This document shows positions 8,094 through 15,391 of a stretch of 36,720 nucleotides of DNA, one piece after another. The stretch is from Alphaproteobacteria bacterium (GTDB lineage: Bacteria > Pseudomonadota > Alphaproteobacteria > UBA828), in NCBI GenBank assembly GCA_022820945.1, contig JAJEEP010000078.1:1-36720 (forward strand), read 5' to 3'. The position numbers and the translations under genes were made by a program. Position 1 is the first letter of the stretch, and each line of letters opens with the position of its first letter. The notes under the pieces were generated by a model. That model did not search any database. It saw nothing but the letters and a program-made list of their open reading frames with translations, and was not told the origin of the DNA.

Positions 8094-8146
8094 TTGACAA
8101 ACTGGACCATATTACGTACATATTATATATAGTTATTTAACAAAGG
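8094..8146 (+). promoter_or_regulatory. Promoter/operator region of the phd-vapC pair
   Basis: A perfect TTGACA at 8094-8099 is followed by a very AT-rich stretch. TACATA at 8117-8122 is spaced 17 bases from it; TATTAT at 8121-8126 is a better -10 match but has 21-base spacing. The AT-rich part includes the 15-bp motif 8113-8127 shared with the palindrome at 7225-7255, placed where an autoregulating antitoxin would bind. AAAGG at 8142-8146 is the likely ribosome binding site for the ATG at 8156. Confidence 0.6.
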
Positions 8147-8155
8147 TTGAGTCTC

Positions 8156-8398
8156 ATGGGCAAGACCATTGCGGCGGCCGCGTTTCAGGCAAAATGTCTT
8201 CGTATTATCAACGAGATGGCCGAGGATGGCGAGCCGGTGACCATCACCAATCGCGGCAAGCCGGTCGCCGTGCTGTCGCCGGTGCCGCCGGAGCACGCGG
8301 AACGATCGATCATCGGCGCCATGAAGGGATCGGTGCTGGCTTACGACGACCCCTTCGGGCCAGCCGCCGATCCCTCCGACTGGAACGCCGTGCGGTGA
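8156..8398 (+). CDS. Phd/YefM-family type II antitoxin
   Basis: An 80-residue protein typical of prevent-host-death antitoxins. The N-terminal DNA-binding half includes AAFQAKCLRIINEMAEDGEPVTITNRGKPVAVLSP (read as two segments), the conserved core of the fold. A flexible acidic C-terminus (YDDPFGPAADPSDWN) would wrap around and inhibit the toxin. The ATG at 8156 is preferred; a TTG three codons upstream is possible but lies too close to AAAGG. Its last codons overlap the toxin start by 4 bases (GTGA), the usual arrangement that couples toxin synthesis to antitoxin. It probably represses its own promoter through the AT-rich operator. Confidence 0.9.
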   Translation: MGKTIAAAAFQAKCLRIINEMAEDGEPVTITNRGKPVAVLSPVPPEHAERSIIGAMKGSVLAYDDPFGPAADPSDWNAVR

Positions 8399-8808
8399 TC
8401 GTGCTCGACACGCACGCGTTGATCTGGGCTATAGAGGACGAACGGCGGCTCGGCGCCGACGCGCGTGCCAAGATCACGGCGGCAGAGCAGGAAGATGGCA
8501 TAGGCATCTCCGCCATCACGCCTTGGGAAATCGCCCTTCTGGTCGAGAAGGGGCGCCTCCGCCTCTCGCGCGAAGTCAGAGAGTGGATCATGGCGGTCCT
8601 CTCCCTGCCGGCGATCGCGCTGCTTCCGATCGAACCCGCGATCGCTATCGAGAGTGCCCGGCTGCCGGGCGCATTCCACGCCGATCCGGCGGATCGCTTC
8701 ATCGTCGCAACCGCGCGCCATTATGGCGTGCCTCTGCTCACCGCCGACTACGCCATCCTGACCTATGCCGCAGGCAGCCACGTCCAGACGATCGACGCCC
8801 TTCGATAG
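8395..8808 (+). CDS. PIN-domain toxin, VapC family
   Basis: A 137-residue PIN-domain ribonuclease starting with GTG at 8395, which overlaps the antitoxin stop. The acidic metal-binding residues are in place: Asp5 in VLDTHALIW, Glu45 in ITPWEIALL, Asp100 in DPADRFIVATA and Asp118 in LLTAD. PIN toxins cut specific RNAs, often tRNA or rRNA, when freed from their antitoxin. All catalytic positions look intact, so the module is probably functional. The pairing of a Phd-type antitoxin with a PIN toxin is common. It converges with the enamidase-like gene 23 bases further on. Confidence 0.9.
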   Translation: MIVLDTHALIWAIEDERRLGADARAKITAAEQEDGIGISAITPWEIALLVEKGRLRLSREVREWIMAVLSLPAIALLPIEPAIAIESARLPGAFHADPADRFIVATARHYGVPLLTADYAILTYAAGSHVQTIDALR

Positions 8809-8831
8809 AAGAGTTCGCCCAACGCGCCGGC

Positions 8832-10019
8832 TTAGGTCGGTTCGAAGGCCGGGACCTCGCAGCGGGCGACGGCGACCTTCCGCGTGGTCGGCGGGGTGTT
8901 GCGGCTGCGGCCGACGAATCGGGGAATGCCGTCGGTGATCACGGCGCCGATGGCCACCGGGTCGCCATTGCTCATCGTCGTGAGCGCGTCCGGCCTGGTG
9001 GCGCCGAGCGGGGCGTCCACGATGACCACGTCCGCATCCCGTCCCGGCCTGAGGAAGCCGCTGTTGAGCCCGTAGATCTCGGCCACGTTCCCCGTGGAGG
9101 CGGCGATCATCCAGGTCGGATCGAAGCCGGCCAATGAGGCGATGTGAACCATGGTGTAGATCATGCCGAGCGGCATGACGCCGCTGCCGGTGGGCGTGTC
9201 GGTCGCGATCAGGAAGCGGTCGAAGGCGTCGTGCTTGCGTGCCATCTCGGCGCAGAGCAGCGTGGTCCGCAGGTTACCGGCGGTGCAGACCTGCATGGCG
9301 ATCCCGGTCTCGGCCGCCACTTGCTCGAAGTAGCGGTCCTCGATGGCGACCGGCCCGCCGTTGATGTGGAAGGAGACCGTGGGGTCGATGGCGATCAGGT
9401 CTTCACCGGTGATGGGGAATGAGCCGGGGATCGAGGCGCCGCCGGTGTGCAGCGTCGTGAGCAGGCCGGCCTCGCGCGCATCCCCCACCAGCGCCACGTA
9501 GTCGCGCGCCGTCTCCACCGCGCCGAAGCCGGCCTTGGCGAGCCAGACTCCGTCCCGGTGCACGTCGTCGAAGTCCGCGCGGGTGAGGCCCGGCTCCAGG
9601 ATGATCGAGCCGCCGTGCACGCGCATGCCGCCCGGCCGGTAATGCTCGAAGCACTTGAAGGCCGCGACCGCGAGCGCCTTGACCCCGGCAGGGTCCTTCG
9701 GCCGGCCGGGCACGTGCACCTCGGAGGCGGAAATTGCCGTGGTGGTGCCGCCGTGGACGTAGCTGGTGAGGTAGCCGACGGTGTTCTGGCGCGGCGTGAA
9801 GTCGCCGAAGGTGACGTGGACCTGGGAATCGATCAGACCCGGAATCGCGGTCGCCCCGCCCGCGTCTATCACGACCTCGCAGGCATCGAGGGCGGCGGCG
9901 GGCACCCGACCGACGGCTTCCAGTATGCCGTCCGCGGCGACGAGAGCATCGCCTTCGACGAAGGGCTTGCGCCAGTCGCCCGAGACGATGGCACCGAGAT
10001 TGACGACCCCGACCCTCAC
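8832..10019 (-). CDS. Enamidase-like amidohydrolase with altered metal ligands
   Basis: A 395-residue member of the amidohydrolase superfamily. It is closest, by my recall, to enamidase of nicotinate fermentation in Eubacterium barkeri, which hydrolyses 1,4,5,6-tetrahydro-6-oxonicotinate. Shared blocks are FGDFTPRQ, HVPGRPKDPAG, VHGGSIILEPGLT, HTGGASIPGS, HINGGP and SRNTPP. The usual HxH metal motif after strand 1 is Gln66-Val-His68, and the position of the bridging Glu is Lys162, which might serve if carboxylated. His191, His218 and Asp274 are kept. It starts with GTG at 10019 and overlaps the HpaB-like stop (GTGA), so the two are translationally coupled. That suggests a hydroxylated ring product is passed to hydrolysis. 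The actual substrate is unknown. Confidence 0.8.
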   Translation of the reverse strand: MRVGVVNLGAIVSGDWRKPFVEGDALVAADGILEAVGRVPAAALDACEVVIDAGGATAIPGLIDSQVHVTFGDFTPRQNTVGYLTSYVHGGTTTAISASEVHVPGRPKDPAGVKALAVAAFKCFEHYRPGGMRVHGGSIILEPGLTRADFDDVHRDGVWLAKAGFGAVETARDYVALVGDAREAGLLTTLHTGGASIPGSFPITGEDLIAIDPTVSFHINGGPVAIEDRYFEQVAAETGIAMQVCTAGNLRTTLLCAEMARKHDAFDRFLIATDTPTGSGVMPLGMIYTMVHIASLAGFDPTWMIAASTGNVAEIYGLNSGFLRPGRDADVVIVDAPLGATRPDALTTMSNGDPVAIGAVITDGIPRFVGRSRNTPPTTRKVAVARCEVPAFEPT

Positions 10020-11482
10020 GGCTCGCGGGAGCCTCCGTTGCTGGCCATCAGCCCCTCCAGGATGCGGTCCGCGCCAGCCCAGTCGTAACGCCTGAGGCAG
10101 TGCGCGGTGGTGACGAACTTGGCGCCCGCGTAGAACATCTCGTACTGGGTGTGGCGGCCGGCGAACTCGGAGCCTACCGCGTCCCAGGCGAGCTTCATCA
10201 GCGCCATCCGCTCGGCAGCGCCCTCGCCGGGCCGCGAGGAGACCTGGGTGCGTTCGATCAGGGGCGCGATGTCCGGGTTGTCCAGGTCAGCCACCGAGGA
10301 CGGCAGCATGATCAGACTGCCGCCAGCGAGAGAGCGGATCCCGTCGATCAGCCGTGGGTATAGGGCCTGGGTCTGGACCTGGGCTGCGTACATCATGCTG
10401 GCATTCGGCACGTAGTAGCCGCCGATCATGCCGCCCGCGCTCTCCATGCCGTAGAGCAGTCCTTCCACGGCCGCGACCTCCGCCGCCATCTCGCCGAGTT
10501 GCCCCATCACCGGCGGCATCCTGGCGGTGCCGATGGTCTCGGCGATGCGGCGTGCAACCGCCAGCAGGAACTTGAGCTTCACCACCAGGCGGATCTGCGA
10601 CTGGTAGTTCTGGAAGACGTGTCCCGGCGTGTCGTGGAACTGTGCCCGGCACATGTCGGTATCGCCGAAGACGAAGATGCGCTCCCACGACACCTTCACG
10701 TCGTCGAAGTAGACCACCGAATCGTTCTCGTCGAAGCGATGGGAGAGCGGGTTGTCCCACGGGCTGACGGCGCTCGCCTCGTAGCTTTTGCGCGAGAGCA
10801 CCTTGAGCCCGGTCGCATCGAGGGGGAGGGCAAACGAGATCGCGAAGCGCTCCTCCCCCGGCTGCAGCGGCTGCAGGTTCGCGACCAGGATCTCCTCGGC
10901 CATGACCGAGCCGGTGCCGAGCATCTTGGCACCGCGCACGGTCACGCCTTCCGCGTCCTCGTCGACGACCCGCATGGTCATCTCTTCGCTCTCCTGCTCG
11001 CCCCACGCCTTGGAGCGGTCGCCCTGCGGGTTGATGATGACGTAAGTGAGATAGAGGTCGTTGTCGCGCGCGTAAGCGTAGTAGTCGCGGAGCGCGCGCG
11101 CGTGGCGGGCGCCGTGCCGCTCGAAGACCTCGATCCCCATCGCCTGGCCCGCGATGGAGGAGGCGAGGTGATCGGGCGAGCGGCCGAGGAAGCCCGCATG
11201 AAGCTCGGCCCAGGCGGTCAGCGCCTCGCGCCTCGCAACCAGCTCAGGGTAGCTCCGTGGCATCTGCCAGGCGCGGTTCGCGCGCCGCCCGGTCGCGGTC
11301 TCGAAGGTCATGCGCTCGACGTTCGCTTCGGCCGCCTGGAAGTCGTAGAGGGCGGCGGCAGAGCGGCAGGCAGAGGCGAAGGCCGGGTGGTCGGCGACGC
11401 GCGTGATCAGCTTGCCGTCCAGATAGACTACCCGGTCCTTGTCGAGCGCGCGCAGGTGGGCGGCACCGTTCTTGACGTTCAT
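10016..11482 (-). CDS. HpaB-family FADH2-dependent monooxygenase/hydroxylase
   Basis: A protein of 488 residues, the normal length for the 4-hydroxyphenylacetate 3-monooxygenase oxygenase component family. Recognisable stretches are LTYVIINPQGDRSK, VRGAKMLGTGSVMAEEILV, the block YFDDVKVSWERIFVFGD, and a helical C-terminal bundle with HTQYEMFYAG. These enzymes take FADH2 from a separate reductase and hydroxylate phenols or N-heterocycles; the fold is that of acyl-CoA dehydrogenases. No HpaC-like reductase is encoded nearby. The ATG at 11482 gives the family-like N-terminus MNVKNGAAHLRALD; an earlier in-frame codon would add 25 unrelated residues. The downstream gene is coupled by a 4-base overlap. 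The substrate is not determinable here. Confidence 0.88.
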   Translation of the reverse strand: MNVKNGAAHLRALDKDRVVYLDGKLITRVADHPAFASACRSAAALYDFQAAEANVERMTFETATGRRANRAWQMPRSYPELVARREALTAWAELHAGFLGRSPDHLASSIAGQAMGIEVFERHGARHARALRDYYAYARDNDLYLTYVIINPQGDRSKAWGEQESEEMTMRVVDEDAEGVTVRGAKMLGTGSVMAEEILVANLQPLQPGEERFAISFALPLDATGLKVLSRKSYEASAVSPWDNPLSHRFDENDSVVYFDDVKVSWERIFVFGDTDMCRAQFHDTPGHVFQNYQSQIRLVVKLKFLLAVARRIAETIGTARMPPVMGQLGEMAAEVAAVEGLLYGMESAGGMIGGYYVPNASMMYAAQVQTQALYPRLIDGIRSLAGGSLIMLPSSVADLDNPDIAPLIERTQVSSRPGEGAAERMALMKLAWDAVGSEFAGRHTQYEMFYAGAKFVTTAHCLRRYDWAGADRILEGLMASNGGSREP

Positions 11483-11867
11483 CGGACGATCATAGCGTGT
11501 TCCGGTAGCGCAACTCGAATTGACCGCGTCGCCGCCAGCCGATGCGATTCGGTTCAATGGGATTGAGCGTCAACCCGAGTGTCTCACCAGGGTCGCGGCC
11601 CGCTCTCCGCGCGGGATGTGGGACAAGATCTCCGAACATTCGGCGGTATTCGCCGGGATTAACCGGGACAAGTGGGATTTCACGGGACACGCCCCGGCCG
11701 CCTGGGATGTCGGCTGGGCCGGTGCAGCGGCTTATGCGAGCCCGCCGGCTGACCCGTCGTTGTCCGCTCGGCCCGTTATCCCCGCCGCGTTCGTCGGTGC
11801 ACCTCATGGCCCGATCCTGACGCGGGCGGCGTGCGCTTTGCACCGCACCATGGTGCGGAGGGTCGGG
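11483..11867. promoter_or_regulatory. 385-base intergenic region with phased GGGAY repeats
   Basis: No gene is convincing here. GGGAT or GGGAC recurs at 11655, 11665, 11674 and 11684, with spacing of 10, 9 and 10 bases. Another GGGAT lies at 11613 and GGGACAAG occurs at both 11620 and 11665. One-helical-turn spacing on one DNA face is a pattern seen at activator arrays. The region lies directly upstream of the minus-strand HpaB-like gene, with the array about 175-205 bases before its start. Confidence 0.4.
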
Positions 11868-12863
11868 CTAGTCGTAGAGCGCGACGCAGCGCACCTCGAT
11901 GCTCCAGCGATCGGGCGCGTCGGGTACCGTCGTCGGGTCCTCGAAGGCGGTGTGGAAGCTGAACGTGCAGGGCACGTCGGCGCTCTCGGAATCGGCGTGC
12001 GCGCCCTCTGAGCGCGCCATCCCGCCTGCGGAATCCCACTGCTTGATCAGCAACGCATCGTCGGGGGTCATGGCGGGATAGAAATACCAGCGATGGCTGT
12101 CGGAATGCTTTGCCAGGTAGTTCTCGCCGGTCCGGTCGCTGTAGTGGACCTCGAAGACCACGAGATCGTCGGGATGCACGGTCGCCGCGTCGCAGAGCGC
12201 GAGCGGATGGGTGGCGACCGGCTCCCGGGCGATGCTGCGCCAGACATTGATGAGCGCGAAGCGGCCTTCCCCGAGCGCGCGCTTCACGGCGGCCTCGCCG
12301 AGCAGGGGTTCGCCCTCGGCAAGCAGGCTGCGGTACGTGTCGTTGCCGGTGGGTGACTGCGCCAGGTCGCGCAAGCGGCGCGGGCCGCTGGTCAGCGTGT
12401 AGTCGCCGTGGACCATGTAGATCGGCGGTTGCACCCGCTGCCCGCCCTCGATGCGGCGTTCGCTCCGATTGCCGGTGGCGGACCGCATGTTGTGGTCGAA
12501 GGCCGCGACCGAGCGCGCGCCCGACACCTCCCGAACGATATCGGAGCAGCGCGGGTAGTAGCGGCGCACGATCTGATCGTGGTCGAAGAAATCGATCTCC
12601 GGCGGCGCCATCGGCCGTTCCACAAGCTCGAAGCCGTTGGCGTCGAGGGTGCGGCGCTCCGGCCCCGCCAGCCCCCGCGCGTCATGGACCGGCATCCGCC
12701 GCTTTTCCAGATCGGTGCCTTCCCAGGGGCTGTCGTTGCCGTCGCTGTCCCGGCGCATGAACACCTTGCCGTTGCCATAGAGCGAGCTCTCCACCGACGA
12801 CGCCAGGTAGGTGAACTCTCCGGTACACATCGGGTCGGTTTGGACTTCCGGTGCCAAGCCCAT
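11868..12863 (-). CDS. CmcJ/NvfI-family oxidoreductase (AsaB/GA4-desaturase-like)
   Basis: A 331-residue protein of the CmcJ/NvfI family. Matching blocks in order are VAAFDHNMRSATG, VHGDYTLTSGPRRL, RFALINVWRSIAREPV, HPLALCDAATVHPDDLV, HRWYFYPAMTPDDALLIKQ and the C-terminal HTAFEDPTTVPDAPDRW plus SIEVR. The family includes CmcJ of cephamycin C 7-alpha-methoxylation and fungal enzymes such as the Fe/2-oxoglutarate enzyme NvfI. Bacterial catabolic members are poorly characterised. His of VHGDYT and the later histidines are candidate metal ligands, but I cannot fix the triad from sequence alone. The ATG at 12863 has GAGG 8 bases upstream. It sits between a glutathione transferase and the HpaB-like gene on the same strand and may modify the same substrate. 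Confidence 0.8.
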   Translation of the reverse strand: MGLAPEVQTDPMCTGEFTYLASSVESSLYGNGKVFMRRDSDGNDSPWEGTDLEKRRMPVHDARGLAGPERRTLDANGFELVERPMAPPEIDFFDHDQIVRRYYPRCSDIVREVSGARSVAAFDHNMRSATGNRSERRIEGGQRVQPPIYMVHGDYTLTSGPRRLRDLAQSPTGNDTYRSLLAEGEPLLGEAAVKRALGEGRFALINVWRSIAREPVATHPLALCDAATVHPDDLVVFEVHYSDRTGENYLAKHSDSHRWYFYPAMTPDDALLIKQWDSAGGMARSEGAHADSESADVPCTFSFHTAFEDPTTVPDAPDRWSIEVRCVALYD

Positions 12864-12886
12864 CGAAATACCTCGTGCGGGGGTGT

Positions 12887-12953
12887 GGGGGCGCCCCAAC
12901 GCTGTTGGTTAGCTGATCTAGGGTACCGTCTTGCAGATGAGGCGGGCGCCCCC
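12887..12953. repeat. 10-bp inverted repeat in the GST/CmcJ-like gap
   Basis: GGGGGCGCCC at 12887-12896 and its exact reverse complement at 12944-12953 flank 47 bases. Each arm also contains the self-complementary GGGCGCCC. It lies in the 118-base gap between two minus-strand genes. It may be transcript secondary structure that sets relative expression of the two genes, but at this GC content such matches also arise by chance. Confidence 0.35.
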
Positions 12954-12981
12954 TTGCCCTTCAATCTCGCGCTGTTGCCGC

Positions 12982-13788
12982 CTAGGACTCGACCTGTGCG
13001 ATGTAGTCGTCCGCCTCGCCCAGGTGGGGAATGCCGTGGTTGTGGCCGCCGTATGCCTCGGTGCCCTTCAGCACGGCGGTCCTGCGGCTGAACTCGACCT
13101 TGAGCTCGCCGGCGAGGATCGCGCCGACGGCGTTGTATTGCCACTCGCTCACTGCCTTGCTGGCCGGGCGCTCGGCCATCCGCTCGAACCACGCCGTGAC
13201 CCGCGGGTGCTTGTCCCACACCTTGTCGGGAATGATCTTGCCGGCGTGATGGGAAACCATCTCGTGGAACCCGGCGAGATCGGCGTAGCTGACCTCGTCT
13301 CCGCACACGTAGTCGCGGTCCTTGAGCCAGTAGTCCTCCATGACCGCCAGCGATTCGTAGAGCACGTGGTAGCCCTTCCGGCGCTCGGCGGTGAAGTCCT
13401 TGTCCTCGCCGTAGATGAACGGCGCAAAGATGGTCCAGTGGAAGGCGCCCCCGCCGAGGCGCAGCGTGTAGGCGTACCACTGCACGTACTGGTTGATCAG
13501 CGAGCGCTCGCGCAGGGTCCGCCCGAACCAGTGGCCGGGGCACTCGAATTTCTCGTTCAGGTAGCGGCCGATGGCCACGTTCTCCCACACGGTGAAATCG
13601 CCATCGACAAGGATCGGCACCTGCCCGGTGGGGTTGTAGGTGTCCCGGAACTCCTGCGTCTCGTTGATGTTGGTGGTGATGTCGACGACCTCATCCTCGA
13701 ACTCGATGCCGTTCTCGACCATGAACTGGCGCGCCGAGCGGCACGGCTGGGACGCGGGGTGATGGAGATAGCGCAGCTTCGTGCTCAT
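12982..13788 (-). CDS. Glutathione S-transferase family protein with C-terminal extension
   Basis: A 268-residue protein, some 50 residues longer than ordinary glutathione transferases. The thioredoxin-fold domain has LHHPASQPCRSARQF (Ser/Cys near residues 13-16), NPTGQVPILVDGDFTVWENVAIGRYL (seen as two motifs, cis-proline then the gamma-glutamyl site), and a helical C-terminal domain with YVCGDEVSYADLAG. The serine that normally follows the acidic residue in the ES/DS glutathione-binding pair is Asn here (WENVAIG). That could change glutathione affinity. Theta-type enzymes of similar build remove halide or cleave ether and sulfur bonds. It lies 83 bases downstream of the NtaA-like gene and 118 upstream of the CmcJ-like gene, on the same strand, which fits a detoxification or ring-product role. 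Confidence 0.85.
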   Translation of the reverse strand: MSTKLRYLHHPASQPCRSARQFMVENGIEFEDEVVDITTNINETQEFRDTYNPTGQVPILVDGDFTVWENVAIGRYLNEKFECPGHWFGRTLRERSLINQYVQWYAYTLRLGGGAFHWTIFAPFIYGEDKDFTAERRKGYHVLYESLAVMEDYWLKDRDYVCGDEVSYADLAGFHEMVSHHAGKIIPDKVWDKHPRVTAWFERMAERPASKAVSEWQYNAVGAILAGELKVEFSRRTAVLKGTEAYGGHNHGIPHLGEADDYIAQVES

Positions 13789-13871
13789 GGAGGGTCTCCC
13801 TTTCGTTCGCGAGCGTACAGTCTAGTGCCTGCGGGCCTGCCTACAATGGCGCCGCTTGGGAGGCGATACGC

Positions 13872-15206
13872 TCAGGTCGGGAGCAGGCCGAGATTCTCTC
13901 GCAGCGTCGGCCCAGCGTAATCCTCGTGGTAGAGGCCGCGGCGCTGCAGCTCGGGCACCACGAGGCGGGCGAAATCCTCGTAGGCGCCCGGCATGTGGGT
14001 CGCGGCGAGCACGAAGCCGTCGCAGGCCCCGCCCTCGAACCATGCTGCCATCTCGTCGGCGACCGCCGCCGGCGTGCCCACGAAATGAGGCATCTCGCCC
14101 AGCGTGCCGCGCCGGCTGTAGGTCACGAAGTCCTCGACCGTGGGGTGCGGATTGCCGCTCAGCGTCACCACCCGGTCGCGGATCGCCTGCAGGCCGCTGA
14201 TGGAGGCCATCTCCTCGTCTGTGAAGGGCTCGCCCGCGGGCTTGGTCGCGAAGTCGTAGTTGAGCGCTTCGGAGAGCAGCGCCAGCGTGTCGATGGGCCG
14301 GGCGAGGTCGGCGATGAAGGCGGCCTTCTCCTCCGCCTCCGCCTGGCTTTCAGCCACCGTGGCGTAGGCCGCCGGCGCCACACGAAAGGAGTCGGGGTCG
14401 CGCCCGGCGGCGACGGCGGCTTCGCGGGTCGCCGCGTAGGCCTTGCGGCCGAACTCCAGGGTGGGATAGATCGCGAAGATCACGTCGGCCCAGCGGGCTG
14501 CGAACTGCCTGCCGCGTCCGCTCTGCCCGGCCTGGATCACGATGGGGCGCCCTTGCGGTGTGCGCGGCACGGTGAACGGCCCGCGCGAGCGCAGGAAGCG
14601 GCCCGCGTGGTCGAGGCGATGCACGCCCGCCGGGTCGGCGAAGACGCCCTGCTCCTTGTCGAGGACGATGGCGTCCTCGTCCCACGCATCCCAGTGGCCG
14701 AGCACCACCTCCATGAACTCGTCGGCGCGGTCGTAGCGCTCGTTGTGCTCGATCACCCTGTCCGCGCCGTAGTTCGCGGCCTCGGAATCGTTGAGTGAGG
14801 TCACCACGTTCCAGGCCGCCCGGCCGCCGCTCATGTGGTCGAGGGTCGAGAACATGCGCGCTACGTGGAACGGCTGGTAGTAGGTGGTCGAGCAGGTGGC
14901 ACCCAGGCCGAGCCGTGCGGTCGCGGCCCCCATCAGGGTGAGGATCGGAATCGGGTCCATTTTGACCACCCGTACTCCGTTGCGCACCGCCTCGGCATGG
15001 TCGCCGCCGTAGATGTCCGGCAGCGCCAGGCGGTCGTCGAAGAAGGCGAGATGGAACTTCCCGGCCTCCAGGATGCGCGCGATCCGCTGATAGTAGTCGG
15101 CGGTGAGGAAGTCCGTGGCGGACTCCGGGTGCCGCCAGGACGCCGGGTAGTTGGAGCAGTTCTGCGCCTGGAGGAAGCCCACCAGGACCATCTGCCGCTT
15201 GCTCAT
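13872..15206 (-). CDS. NtaA/SnaA/DszA-family FMN-dependent monooxygenase
   Basis: A 444-residue luciferase-like monooxygenase of the nitrilotriacetate monooxygenase A / DszA group. Family traits are LVGFLQAQNCSNYPASWRHP at the N-terminus, FHLAFFDDRLALPDIYGG, LGLGATCSTTYYQPFHVAR, DHMSGGRAAWNVVTSLND, QAGQSGRGRQFAARWAD and the C-terminal FVGTPAAVADEMAAWFEGG. Enzymes of this group use FMNH2 from a separate NADH:FMN reductase to cleave C-N or C-S bonds or to open rings. No reductase gene is adjacent. The ATG at 15206 is chosen because upstream codons give an arginine/proline-rich stretch without family character. It is the first gene of the minus-strand run and lies back to back with another luciferase-like gene. 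The substrate is unknown. Confidence 0.88.
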   Translation of the reverse strand: MSKRQMVLVGFLQAQNCSNYPASWRHPESATDFLTADYYQRIARILEAGKFHLAFFDDRLALPDIYGGDHAEAVRNGVRVVKMDPIPILTLMGAATARLGLGATCSTTYYQPFHVARMFSTLDHMSGGRAAWNVVTSLNDSEAANYGADRVIEHNERYDRADEFMEVVLGHWDAWDEDAIVLDKEQGVFADPAGVHRLDHAGRFLRSRGPFTVPRTPQGRPIVIQAGQSGRGRQFAARWADVIFAIYPTLEFGRKAYAATREAAVAAGRDPDSFRVAPAAYATVAESQAEAEEKAAFIADLARPIDTLALLSEALNYDFATKPAGEPFTDEEMASISGLQAIRDRVVTLSGNPHPTVEDFVTYSRRGTLGEMPHFVGTPAAVADEMAAWFEGGACDGFVLAATHMPGAYEDFARLVVPELQRRGLYHEDYAGPTLRENLGLLPT

Positions 15207-15391
15207 GCTCGCCGTCGCCTGTCGTCGCTCACCGGGGCGGGAGGGCGCCGCCGGGCGCCGCCTGCGCCGGGGTTTAGCACGGCGAGCCGGCGTTTGGCAG
15301 GCACGCCGGCACGGCCGAGGCGCGTGGCGGGCCGGTCGCGACTGTGCCATCCTCAAATTGCGCTGCGATCGTCGCTGAGCGAGGGGGCATC
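15207..15391. promoter_or_regulatory. Divergent region between two luciferase-like genes
   Basis: 185 GC-rich bases that must hold the promoters for both transcripts. GAGGGGGC just before 15392 is the ribosome binding site of the plus gene. I see no clear -35/-10 pair and no long palindrome. Confidence 0.35.

Noticed and set aside
8834-8850. T-loop-like GGTTCGA sequence as a possible tRNA
   Set aside because: No acceptor or anticodon stems can be formed around it, and it falls at the end of the enamidase-like coding sequence.
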